Shown piece after piece: positions 53,815 to 62,819 of a stretch of DNA of 64,000 bases. A program made the position numbers and the translations under genes. The notes beneath the pieces are model-generated. The model was given only the letters and a program-made list of their open reading frames with translations. It was not told the DNA's origin and made no database searches. The stretch is from SXIZ01 sp040079795 (GTDB lineage Bacteria; Pseudomonadota; Gammaproteobacteria; Methylococcales; Methylomonadaceae). The stretch covers positions 1 through 64,000 of the forward strand of contig JBEBJQ010000003.1 of the NCBI GenBank assembly GCA_040079795.1, written 5' to 3'. Every line of letters starts with the position of its first letter. The stretch's first letter is position 1.

Positions 53815-54915
53815 TTACACCTCAGTGTGAATAGGGATACCTCTAAAATTGCCAACTGGTTCTGAGTTATAGGTTGGAACTGGCTCAGGAACCATATCAC
53901 CAGTGGTTTTAGGGCCTTTCAAAGAAACCAGTAAGCCTTTTAGCGGATTTTTGAGCATATCGGTTACTGCCGTTGCTTCATATCCGCAGTGCGCCATACA
54001 ACTTGCACATTTAGGATTATTGCTGCTACCGTATTTTTCCCAAGGCGTATCCTGCATTAACTCGTTAAAAGTTGGGGCAACTCCTTCATCCGACAATAAA
54101 TAACAAGGTTTTTGCCAGCCGAATACATTACGGGTCGGATTGCCCCACGGTGTGCATTCGTAAGCCTGGTTGCCCGCCAAAAAGTCCAAATAGAGCGAAG
54201 AGTGGTTGAGGCGCCAGTTACGGTTTTTGCCTAAGGCAAAGATACCCCTGAATAAGTCTTTAACATCTTTGCCTTTGATAAATACATCTTGCTGCGGTGC
54301 CCGCTCATAACTAAAGCCTGGGGCGATAGTGACGCCTTCGATACCTAAAGTCATCGCATAATCCAAAAAGTCCGCAACCTCTTGGGCATTTTCACCTTGG
54401 AAAAGCGTACAATTGATATTAACGCGAAAACCTTTACCGATAGCTAACTTAATCGCTTCAACCGCACGATCAAAGACACCTTCTTGACAAACCGAAGCAT
54501 CATGCCGTTCTTGCATACCATCCAAGTGAATGGAAAAAGTTAAATAAGGGGACGGTGTATAATCGTCAATTTTCTTCTTTAACAATAAAGCATTTGTGCA
54601 TAAATAAACAAATTTCTTTCTGGCAATAATGCCTGCGACAATTTCGGGCATTTCTTTGTGAATAAGTGGCTCACCTCCGGGGATTGAAACCATCGGTGCG
54701 CCACATTCATCGACCGCATCCAAACATTCTTTTACAGATAAGCGTTTGTCCAGAATATCATCTGGATAATCGATCTTCCCACAGCCGGCACAAGCCAAAT
54801 TGCAACGAAACAACGGTTCAAGCATAAGAACCAATGGGTATTTTTTGACGCCTTGCAGTTTTTGTTTAATTAGATAACTGCCGACGGCTAATTGCTGACG
54901 TAAGGGAACACCCAC
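53815..54915 (-). CDS. hpnH: HpnH, adenosylhopene transferase (radical SAM)
   Basis: A 366-residue radical SAM enzyme that joins an adenosyl group to diploptene, the first step of hopanoid side-chain extension. The 4Fe-4S cysteines are C38, C42 and C45 (FRCNLACAGCGKI), with GGEPLIHKE as the SAM-binding motif and a C-terminal Cys cluster (NPKCASCMAHCG). I use the GTG at 54915 because GGAG lies at correct spacing before it and the family starts at VPLRQQL...; the frame is open upstream to 54999 but those 28 residues are hydrophobic leader-like and non-homologous. Confidence 0.92.
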   Translation of the reverse strand: MGVPLRQQLAVGSYLIKQKLQGVKKYPLVLMLEPLFRCNLACAGCGKIDYPDDILDKRLSVKECLDAVDECGAPMVSIPGGEPLIHKEMPEIVAGIIARKKFVYLCTNALLLKKKIDDYTPSPYLTFSIHLDGMQERHDASVCQEGVFDRAVEAIKLAIGKGFRVNINCTLFQGENAQEVADFLDYAMTLGIEGVTIAPGFSYERAPQQDVFIKGKDVKDLFRGIFALGKNRNWRLNHSSLYLDFLAGNQAYECTPWGNPTRNVFGWQKPCYLLSDEGVAPTFNELMQDTPWEKYGSSNNPKCASCMAHCGYEATAVTDMLKNPLKGLLVSLKGPKTTGDMVPEPVPTYNSEPVGNFRGIPIHTEV

Positions 54916-55420
54916 GATAAATCTCCAAAATAAATTCAAAAAAATTGACAACGATTGTTTTAATAAACAAATTATTACATTGTTGTTAAGAAACAACAAT
55001 ACTTTAAGAATAAAATGCCGCTTATCAATATTTAATTATAGCGCCAATAATAGCAAAAAAATAATCAACAGCTATGCAAAACAGTCGGTTCTATCACACC
55101 ACTAGGATACTATTATTTTAAAGCATACTCCAGAACTTAACGTAAAACCTTATTAAAAATATCTTTGACGCAACAGACAAACCATTTTTTTGTCCTAATA
55201 CAACAAAAAATTACCCGCGAACTTATGTACTATCCCATCCCTACCTTAAAGCCTAGCAGTTAACAAGCATTAATAGCCTGTTTTAATTAAGATAATGTGC
55301 AGTTTTCAGGAAACACAATTATTTGCCAATAAAGCAACATTATTTTGCAAATGCCCAACAAAAAGGCTATTATTAGCCCATAAAATTGGTAGCAACCCGC
55401 AACAGGGCAATAACATAAGC
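54916..55420. other. Divergent promoter region of the hopanoid genes
   Basis: About 500 AT-rich bases between hpnH and the squalene synthase gene, expected to hold promoters for both directions. The only defined structure I see is the palindrome at 54979-55000. Confidence 0.6.
54979..55000. promoter_or_regulatory. Palindrome upstream of hpnH, candidate operator
   Basis: ATTGTTGTT (54979-54987) and AACAACAAT (54992-55000) form a 9-base dyad with a 4-base spacer, 63 bases before the hpnH start. It could bind a regulator that affects one or both divergent hopanoid units. Confidence 0.4.
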
Positions 55421-56521
55421 ATGAATGGATTCCAATCGCCTTTAGATAATCTGACCACATTGAGCGAGCTCAATGACAATGCTTTTCAGGCTGCCTTGCT
55501 TGAAGGGGTATCCCGTACGTTTGCCTTAACGATACCGCAACTTCCAAAGGTGTTATTCCCAGCAGTTGCGAATGCCTATTTACTGTGCCGAATTGTCGAT
55601 ACGATTGAAGACGAAGTGTCCTTGACAGCAGAGCAGAAACGCTACTTTTGCTCTGCTTTCATTGAAGTGGTTAAATCCGGGCAGCAGACGGCTGAATTTT
55701 CTGGAGAGCTGGCACCGCTGTTGTCGGAACAAACCCTTGCGGCAGAACATACTCTGGTTAAGATGATTCCCAGGGTCATTTTAATAACCCACGCCCTTGA
55801 CCCTAACCAACAAAAAGCCTTGTCTGACTGCGTAACAACAATGGCGAACGGTATGCCGATTTTTCAGGCGCAAGACTTACGTGGAGGACTTTCAACCCTA
55901 AACGAAATGGATAATTACTGCTATTACGTAGCAGGATGTGTAGGCGAAATGTTAGCGAAATTATTTTGCCATTATTCCCCTGCCATTAACGAGCATCGGG
56001 AACAACTTCTGAAGTTATCAGTGTCTTTTGGGCAAGGCTTGCAAATGACCAACATTCTTAAAGATATCTGGGACGATGCCGAACGCGGCGTGTGCTGGTT
56101 GCCACAAGATATTTTTAGTGAAACAGGATTTGATCTCAAAAATCTCACGCCATCTACGGATGACGAACATTTTCGCGAAGGGCTATCGCATGTCATCAGC
56201 ATCGCGCACCAGCACCTGCAAGATGCAATGACTTATACCTTGCTATTGCCTAGGCATGAAACCGGATTACGCAAATTTTGTTTATGGGCAATCGGCATGG
56301 CGGCTTTAACCCTTAAAAAAGTTAAACAAAACCTGAACTTTAATCAGTCTAATCAAGTAAAAATTACCCGCAACAGCGTTAAAGCCACCATTGTTGCAAC
56401 CAATACTTTGGTGCGCAGTAATTTTTTATTGCAACAATTATTTAATTTCGCCAGCCGGGGACTTAACACCCCTGACTGGCAGTATTTACCAACCTCTGTC
56501 GCAGCCAAGCCTGGACAATAG
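55421..56521 (+). CDS. Squalene synthase
   Basis: A 366-residue trans-isoprenyl synthase that joins two farnesyl diphosphates head to head. The two aspartate-rich motifs are RIVDTIEDE (about 63-71) and ILKDIWDDAERG (about 209-220), with TFALTIPQLPKVL near the start. This one-protein route replaces the HpnC/HpnD/HpnE trio found in many hopanoid producers. I use the ATG at 55421, where homology begins; an upstream start would add 42 unlike residues. It precedes the cyclase gene by 9 bases, so an operon is likely. Confidence 0.85.
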   Translation: MNGFQSPLDNLTTLSELNDNAFQAALLEGVSRTFALTIPQLPKVLFPAVANAYLLCRIVDTIEDEVSLTAEQKRYFCSAFIEVVKSGQQTAEFSGELAPLLSEQTLAAEHTLVKMIPRVILITHALDPNQQKALSDCVTTMANGMPIFQAQDLRGGLSTLNEMDNYCYYVAGCVGEMLAKLFCHYSPAINEHREQLLKLSVSFGQGLQMTNILKDIWDDAERGVCWLPQDIFSETGFDLKNLTPSTDDEHFREGLSHVISIAHQHLQDAMTYTLLLPRHETGLRKFCLWAIGMAALTLKKVKQNLNFNQSNQVKITRNSVKATIVATNTLVRSNFLLQQLFNFASRGLNTPDWQYLPTSVAAKPGQ

Positions 56522-56530
56522 GACATACTT

Positions 56531-58486
56531 ATGTTTACTGACGCTAATAACCACAACCTTGATCAATCACCACAATCCTCTGCTACGCCCATAAGTTCAC
56601 ATGCGAACAATATGGAGTTAGCGATTCAAAATGCCCATGCAGCATTGTTGAAATTACAACATGCTGAAGGTTATTGGGTTTTCGAACTGGAAGCAGATTG
56701 TACGATTCCAGCAGAATACATCATGATGATGCACTATCTGGGGGATATTGATACTGGACTGCAAGCGAAAATAGCCAATTATTTACGCGCCCGCCAATCT
56801 GCTGATGGCAGCTATGCTTTGTTTACTGGTGGCCCTGGGGATATTAGTGGCAGCGTTAAAGTCTATTACGCTTTAAAAATGGCCGGAGACGCTGTTGATG
56901 CGCCGCACATGCAGCGCTTAAAAAATTACATACTCAGTCAGGGTGGGGCAGCGAAAGCCAATGTTTTTACCCGTATTGCCTTGGCGATGTTTCAGCAATT
57001 GCCCTGGAGAGGGGTGCCTTATATACCTGCTGAAATTATGCTGCTGCCCAAATGGTTTCCTTTCCATTTGGATAAAGTTTCTTATTGGTCCAGAACGGTG
57101 ATGGTGCCGTTATTTATTCTGCGCACCCTTAAGGCCACCGCTAAAAACCCGCATAAAATAGACATTTTAGAGTTATTTGTGACGCATCCAGATTTGGAGC
57201 AACACTATTTCCCGAAACGTACGCTATTAAATAAATTCTTTTTGGGGTTAGATAATTTAGGGCGTGCGACCAATACTATAGTTCCGAAGCGCATGCGCAG
57301 TCTCGCCATCAATAAAGCGAAAGACTGGTTTGTTGAGCGGCTTAATGGTGAAGACGGTTTAGGTGGTATTTTTCCCGCAATGGTAAATGCTTATGAAGCC
57401 TTATTATTGTTAGGGTATCCTCGTAACCATCCGCAAGTCGTTACAGCACGTAAAGCCATCGACAAACTATTGGTCATTAACGAGCATGATGCCTATTGCC
57501 AGCCTTGCCTCTCACCAGTATGGGATACCGCCCTTGCGGCATTAGCTATACAAGAAGTCGATAAAAATACTAATGCAGCTGCTTTAACACGGGCTTATGA
57601 CTGGTTAAAAACTAAACAACTACGTGACCAACCGGGTGACTGGCAAGTTGCACGCCCTAATTTAGCCGGTGGTGGCTGGGCGTTCCAATTTGAAAACCCG
57701 CATTACCCTGATGTCGATGACACGGCGGTGGTAGCTTTTGCGATGGCTGATTCCCAGTTGCCTAATTTGGATGAATCCATTCATCTTGCGACCCGCTGGA
57801 TTGTCGGCATGCAATCCACAAATGGCGGCTTCGGTGCATTCGATGTAGACAATACCCATTATTATCTCAACGAAATCCCCTTTGCGGATCATGGCGCATT
57901 GTTAGACCCACCAACCGTTGATGTCAGCGCCCGTTGTGCCATGTTAATGGCAAAAGTAGCGAAAGATCACGAAGAATATTTACCTGCTTTAAACCGCACG
58001 ATAGCGTATATCCGCAACGATCAAGAAGCTGATGGCTCTTGGTTTGGGCGCTGGGGAACCAATTACATTTATGGCACTTGGTCAACCTTAATCGCTCTGG
58101 AGCAAACCGATTTACCTAAAAGTGATCCTATGTACACCAAAGCGGTGCAATGGCTAAAAAGCATACAACGTGAAGATGGCGGCTGGGGTGAAGATAATTT
58201 CAGCTATCACGACACGGCTTTCGCCGGGCGTTACCGTTTCAGCACCGCCTTTCAAACCGCATGGGCGCTGTTGGGCTTAATGGCGGCAGGTGAAACACAG
58301 GCTCCAGAGGTAAAAGCCGGAATCGATTTTCTGTTGCGTAGCCAGCAGAGCGATGGTGTCTGGAATGACAAATGCTTTACAGCACCTGGCTTCCCAAGGG
58401 TTTTTTATCTGAAATACCATGGCTACGATAAATTTTTTCCGCTGTGGGCCTTGGCACGCTACCGCAATGAACTGAACGCTAAGTGA
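56531..58486 (+). CDS. shc: Squalene-hopene cyclase
   Basis: A 651-residue alpha/alpha-barrel cyclase that turns squalene into hopene/diplopterol at the inner membrane. The catalytic acid motif is D394-V-D396-D397 (DVDDTAVV), and repeated QW motifs are seen (QSADGSYALF, QSTNGGFGAF, QEADGSWFGRW, QREDGGWGED, QQSDGVWND). Length is typical (about 630-660). Its stop overlaps the hpnG GTG by 4 bases. Confidence 0.95.
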   Translation: MFTDANNHNLDQSPQSSATPISSHANNMELAIQNAHAALLKLQHAEGYWVFELEADCTIPAEYIMMMHYLGDIDTGLQAKIANYLRARQSADGSYALFTGGPGDISGSVKVYYALKMAGDAVDAPHMQRLKNYILSQGGAAKANVFTRIALAMFQQLPWRGVPYIPAEIMLLPKWFPFHLDKVSYWSRTVMVPLFILRTLKATAKNPHKIDILELFVTHPDLEQHYFPKRTLLNKFFLGLDNLGRATNTIVPKRMRSLAINKAKDWFVERLNGEDGLGGIFPAMVNAYEALLLLGYPRNHPQVVTARKAIDKLLVINEHDAYCQPCLSPVWDTALAALAIQEVDKNTNAAALTRAYDWLKTKQLRDQPGDWQVARPNLAGGGWAFQFENPHYPDVDDTAVVAFAMADSQLPNLDESIHLATRWIVGMQSTNGGFGAFDVDNTHYYLNEIPFADHGALLDPPTVDVSARCAMLMAKVAKDHEEYLPALNRTIAYIRNDQEADGSWFGRWGTNYIYGTWSTLIALEQTDLPKSDPMYTKAVQWLKSIQREDGGWGEDNFSYHDTAFAGRYRFSTAFQTAWALLGLMAAGETQAPEVKAGIDFLLRSQQSDGVWNDKCFTAPGFPRVFYLKYHGYDKFFPLWALARYRNELNAK

Positions 58487-59223
58487 TTACAGGACTTGTC
58501 GTCGCGTTACCGGAAGAAATCAACACGCTGACCGCTAAAAAAATTGCTAAAGGGGAATGCTGTTTTATTACCGATAAACTGCTTGTGGCTTATTCCGGTG
58601 CCGGTTCCAATAATGCCCGAGCCACTGCAAAACGAGCGCTTGCATTAGGTGCGACCCAATTAATCAGCTGGGGATGTGCCGCGGGACTAAGCGATAAAGC
58701 AAAGCCTGGTGATTTAATTCTGGCAATGTCTTTGCTTGATGCCGAATATCGAAGGAATGAAGCATTTACAGTAACTGGCGCTTGGCAGTCCCATTGCAAA
58801 AAGTTACTCGAAAACACCTTGACCGTGCATACCGGACCGTTGCTTGAAAGCAGCAACATTGTTTCCAAAAGTAGCGAAAAAAAACAACTTTTTAAACAAA
58901 CCGGCGCCATTGCATTAGACATGGAAACCATCGCCGTTGCTACCGTTGCTAAACAAAACGCTATCCCTTTTATTGTGATTCGGGCCATTGCCGATCCGGT
59001 TAGCATGAATTTACCTGATGCAATTAGCCATGCTCTAAACGCTCAAGGTGATGTAGAACTGATTAAACTTTTACAATTTTTAATGCTGCACCCTTGGGAG
59101 CTACCGGGACTGATTAAACTAGGATTACATTTTAATGCAGCGATTAAAACCCTTAAAACTGTCGCAGCGATGCTCGATACAATAACGGCTTTTGACCCCA
59201 TTGATCCAGCCACACTTGAATAG
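58483..59223 (+). CDS. hpnG: HpnG, hopanoid nucleosidase/phosphorylase
   Basis: A 246-residue PNP/MTA-phosphorylase-fold enzyme that removes adenine from adenosylhopane to leave ribosylhopane. Motifs are LVVALPEEINTL at the start, SWGCAAGLS and ALDMETIAVATVAKQNAIPFIVIRAIADP near the C-terminal third. Start is GTG overlapping the cyclase stop (GTGA). It follows HpnH in the pathway although HpnH is transcribed the other way. Confidence 0.88.
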   Translation: MITGLVVALPEEINTLTAKKIAKGECCFITDKLLVAYSGAGSNNARATAKRALALGATQLISWGCAAGLSDKAKPGDLILAMSLLDAEYRRNEAFTVTGAWQSHCKKLLENTLTVHTGPLLESSNIVSKSSEKKQLFKQTGAIALDMETIAVATVAKQNAIPFIVIRAIADPVSMNLPDAISHALNAQGDVELIKLLQFLMLHPWELPGLIKLGLHFNAAIKTLKTVAAMLDTITAFDPIDPATLE

Positions 59224-59288
59224 TGACTTGGGACTTACAAGACGACAGATTTAACTGATTACCCAAGGACGCATTTTTTGAGGCAACC

Positions 59289-60677
59289 ATGACTTTTAGT
59301 ATCGCGGAATTTTTTGCACAACACAGCACCGATAAGTTCGATTTACACGAACAGTATTTGAATAATCAAATGGTCAGAGTATTAAAGACCATTGGTTATG
59401 ATCGCCATTATAAACGGGCCATAGGCCAATATCTGTATGATCAGGAAGGCGTTGAGTACTTGGATTTACTCAGCGGGTTCGGGGTATTTGCGGTGGGTCG
59501 AAACCATCCTACAGTCATCGCTGCCTTAAAAGAAACCTTAACGCTGGAATTACCAAATTTGGTGCAACTGGATGTTTCCGTCTTAAGTGGTTTATTAGCG
59601 CAGGAAATCCTCAAAACCACGCCTGCAAACCTGAATAAGATGTTTTTCTGTAATTCCGGTACCGAATCTGTCGAAGCCGCCATCAAGTTCGCGCGTTACA
59701 CCACCAAACGCGAAAAAATCGTGTTCTGTGAACACGGATATCATGGCCTGACAATGGGTGCCTTATCTTTGGTTGGTGAAGAAATCTTCCGCGAAGGCTT
59801 TGGGCCGCTATTACCCGGCTGTATTTCCATTCCCTTTAATGATCTGGCTGCTCTGGAAAAAGCGCTCAGCAATAAAGATGTTGCTGCTTTTATAGTGGAA
59901 CCTATTCAGGGAAAAGGCGTTAATTTGCCAGATGAGAATTATTTGCCGGAAGTTGAACGGTTATGTAAACAATATGGCACCTTGTTCGTTGCCGATGAAG
60001 TACAAACTGGCATTGGACGTACCGGAAAATTTTGGGCGATTGACCATTGGAATGTGCAACCGGACATGATTTGTATGGCAAAAGCGCTGTCCGGTGGTTT
60101 TGTACCGGTTGGTGGTGTGGCCATGACCCAAAAAATCATGGATACCGTCTATAACCGCATGGATCGGGCGGTGGTGCATGGCTCCACTTTTTCTAAAAAC
60201 AATATGGCGATGGCGGCTGGACTTGCCACATTACATGTTATTGCCGAAGAAAAACTGGTTGAAAACAGCGCCAAAGTAGGCGCAGACATTATCACCAGCT
60301 TAAATCAAATGGCTGGCAAATATGAGTTTTTAAAAGAAGCACGCGGCAAGGGCATGATGATTGCGATTGAATTTAAGTCGCCCAAAAGTTTAACCTTAAA
60401 AGCCGCTTGGGCCATGCTGGAAGCTGCCAATAAAGGCTTATTTTGCCAGATGATCACTATTCCGTTATTTAAAGAACACCATATCCTGACGCAAGTGGCA
60501 GGACATGGCATGAATGTTGTCAAGCTGTTACCGCCGCTGAATTTGACTCAAAAAGATCGTGACACCATTGTGAATGCTTTTGATAAAGTCATTGCCGATA
60601 CCCATCAGGTGCCCGGATCAATTTGGGATTTGGGCAAAAATCTGGCAAGTCATGCATTAAAAAATAAAAAAGGCTAA
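59289..60677 (+). CDS. hpnO: HpnO, aminotransferase for aminobacteriohopanetriol
   Basis: A 462-residue class III aminotransferase (fold type I). The PLP lysine lies in MICMAKALSGGFVPVGG and the aspartate in LFVADEVQTGIGRTG, with CNSGTESVEAAIKFAR binding the cofactor. In hopanoid clusters HpnO adds the amino group at C-35. Location 3' of hpnG supports that role against an ornithine or acetylornithine aminotransferase. GAGG stands upstream. Confidence 0.87.
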   Translation: MTFSIAEFFAQHSTDKFDLHEQYLNNQMVRVLKTIGYDRHYKRAIGQYLYDQEGVEYLDLLSGFGVFAVGRNHPTVIAALKETLTLELPNLVQLDVSVLSGLLAQEILKTTPANLNKMFFCNSGTESVEAAIKFARYTTKREKIVFCEHGYHGLTMGALSLVGEEIFREGFGPLLPGCISIPFNDLAALEKALSNKDVAAFIVEPIQGKGVNLPDENYLPEVERLCKQYGTLFVADEVQTGIGRTGKFWAIDHWNVQPDMICMAKALSGGFVPVGGVAMTQKIMDTVYNRMDRAVVHGSTFSKNNMAMAAGLATLHVIAEEKLVENSAKVGADIITSLNQMAGKYEFLKEARGKGMMIAIEFKSPKSLTLKAAWAMLEAANKGLFCQMITIPLFKEHHILTQVAGHGMNVVKLLPPLNLTQKDRDTIVNAFDKVIADTHQVPGSIWDLGKNLASHALKNKKG

Positions 60678-60694
60678 TGTAGTAAACCAGAGCA

Positions 60695-61099
60695 ATGAAA
60701 AAATTATTATTATTCATTTTTTTATTTCTGACGCTATGGCAAGCGCAAAAGATTGCTGCGCATGCTGTAGTAACGGACTATTCGCTAAAAATGCACCCAA
60801 TTTTTACCAACCAAGCGGATACCGTAGAGCTTAAATTCAACTCTAAAATTGAATTAGGCTTATCGCAAATATTCCTGGTTAGCCAAGGTGATAAACATGA
60901 ATTGTTACCCATTACAACAGGCAAAAAACAGGGACAAATCCTCGTTTCAGTGCCTGCATTGGCTATAGGTGATTATGCCCTCAGGCTCAAGGTTTTTGCA
61001 GCCGACGGTCACTTAACTGAGGACGTTATCCATTTTTCCGTTAGTGCCATTGCCCCAAAGCCACAGGCAAAGACTTCAGTCGTCCAAGGTAGGCCTTAA
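60695..61099 (+). CDS. copC: CopC-like periplasmic copper-binding protein
   Basis: A 134-residue exported protein. The signal peptide ends at ...KIAA and the mature chain begins with histidine (HAVV), which, with the DGHLTED histidine, forms the Cu(II) site of CopC. The Ig-like core reads NQADTVELKFNSKIELGLSQIFLV. It is followed by copD after 2 bases. Together they probably bring copper to or across the inner membrane. The gene begins 17 bases after hpnO. Confidence 0.88.
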   Translation: MKKLLLFIFLFLTLWQAQKIAAHAVVTDYSLKMHPIFTNQADTVELKFNSKIELGLSQIFLVSQGDKHELLPITTGKKQGQILVSVPALAIGDYALRLKVFAADGHLTEDVIHFSVSAIAPKPQAKTSVVQGRP

Positions 61100-61101
61100 C
61101 C

Positions 61102-62817
61102 ATGGCAGGTATCGCAGATTTTCTGGATTCTCTGATCGGTGGTTTCGACCTGATGTGTTTTTCATTGATCATCGGAGGTTTAATCTGGGGGCTGTTTTTA
61201 TTGCGTCCCTGGCAAGATTTTTCTATGCTTGCCAGCACTTCCTCAGGCGCTTTTACACAAGCGAATTTATCCGGGCAATCAAACCAGATTTTGCTGCAAA
61301 CCACCGTCAACCTGCTTTATAAAGGTGCATTTTGGCTGGCAGGCGCACAACTTTTTAAAATCGTGCTCAAAATCTGGCTGATGATCGCCATTTTGGAGCG
61401 CTGGCCTTTTCCAGAGTTTGCCGAGACCACACAATTTATTGGTGGTATGGTTCGGGCGGTTTTAGCCAGCCTGTTAGCAGGATATTGTTACTACAACTTA
61501 AGTAAATATCCAACCTCCAAACCACATTGGATAACGGCAGGAATGTTAGCTTTACCGATGCTAATTGCAGGCGCCTGGCTGGTGCATGCCGCAGGACGCT
61601 TCGATAACCGCTACCTGCTTATGTTCCTCACCGTCCTGCACCAGGTGGCTGCTGCCATTTGGATTGGCGGTGTGTTTCAATTGCTTAACTTGTGGTTCTT
61701 AAATAAAAAACAGGCAATTACTCCCGACCTTTGGCCGTATTTTTTACGCGGATTTTTTGTATTGGGCATTAGCGCAATTGCCATTATTGTCCTGTCAGGC
61801 ATCCTCATGGGATTGAATTATATCGATACGTGGAACGGTTTTATAGGGACCGGCTACGGTAATCTACTGATGGTTAAAATTATTTTACTTGGGCTAGCCT
61901 TAGGGTTTGCCTGGTTAAACCGAAGCGCAGTGCGGCAGTATCATGTCACTGGCGATAACAGCGCTTTAATTAAGCGAGTGCCTTTTTATGTGGAAGCCGA
62001 AACAGCCTTATTGGTTGCTTTATTATTCACCGCAGCAAGTCTGGCATCCCAGCCCCCGGCAAATGATATTCCCAATTTAACGGCCAATTGGCAGGAAGTG
62101 GTTAACGCTTTTGCGCCACGGCTGCCTAGAATAAGCTCCCCGACCCATCAAGCTCTATTAGCCGGTGAAGCCGGACGCATGGCGATTATCGGGCAAGTAC
62201 CCTCACCGGCCGCTACAGAATGGTCGGATTATAATCATAATATTGCCGGTATCTTTTTAACGGCCATGAGCTTTTTTGCCATGCTGTCTTATCTGAAAAC
62301 GCTGCCAGCACCGTTTTCCATCTTTGCCAAATATGACCGCGTAACACAATACTGGCCACTGGGTTTTGTAGGCTTAGGCATTTTTCTTTTCTTCCGCAGT
62401 GATGCGGAAAGCTGGCCTTTAGGGCCTATTGGTTTTTGGGAAAGTACTTTTAATAATGGCGAAATATTGCAGCATAGGATTGCCACTTTGCTGGTGTTTG
62501 TGTTGGGCGTTATGGAAACACGTGCCAGAATGCGGCGCGGTCAAGCGGGCCGTTTACCCTATGTATTCCCAGTCTTGGCGGGTTTTGGCGGCTTAATGTT
62601 ATTAACCCATTCACATATCGGCTTTCAACCTAAAAGTGCGTTCCTTATCCAGGTGGGGCACACCTTAATGGGTGTTTTAGCGCTCATCCTTGCGTGTGGT
62701 CGCTGGCTGGAATTAAATTTAGACAGACCGGGCAAAGATATCGCCGGTTTTGTTTCGGTCGCAGCCCTTTTTCAAATTGGACTGATCTTAATGTTCTATC
62801 GCGAACCCTTATATTAA
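61102..62817 (+). CDS. copD: CopD family membrane protein
   Basis: A 571-residue protein with about 14 hydrophobic helices. The CopD domain (about 100-315) contains LTVLHQVAAAIWIGGVFQLLNLW, LSGILMGLNYI and LLGLALGFAWLNR, with conserved histidines; a further membrane section with HRIATLLVFVLGV and LTHSHIGF extends the C-terminus and makes it longer than a standalone CopD. It is expected to accept copper from CopC. It is probably cotranscribed with copC. Confidence 0.85.
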   Translation: MAGIADFLDSLIGGFDLMCFSLIIGGLIWGLFLLRPWQDFSMLASTSSGAFTQANLSGQSNQILLQTTVNLLYKGAFWLAGAQLFKIVLKIWLMIAILERWPFPEFAETTQFIGGMVRAVLASLLAGYCYYNLSKYPTSKPHWITAGMLALPMLIAGAWLVHAAGRFDNRYLLMFLTVLHQVAAAIWIGGVFQLLNLWFLNKKQAITPDLWPYFLRGFFVLGISAIAIIVLSGILMGLNYIDTWNGFIGTGYGNLLMVKIILLGLALGFAWLNRSAVRQYHVTGDNSALIKRVPFYVEAETALLVALLFTAASLASQPPANDIPNLTANWQEVVNAFAPRLPRISSPTHQALLAGEAGRMAIIGQVPSPAATEWSDYNHNIAGIFLTAMSFFAMLSYLKTLPAPFSIFAKYDRVTQYWPLGFVGLGIFLFFRSDAESWPLGPIGFWESTFNNGEILQHRIATLLVFVLGVMETRARMRRGQAGRLPYVFPVLAGFGGLMLLTHSHIGFQPKSAFLIQVGHTLMGVLALILACGRWLELNLDRPGKDIAGFVSVAALFQIGLILMFYREPLY

Positions 62818-62819
62818 TT

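Noticed and set aside
54916..54999. Extended N-terminus of HpnH
   Set aside because: The GTG at 54915 has a well-spaced GGAG and the family homology begins there; the extra residues are a hydrophobic translation of upstream DNA.
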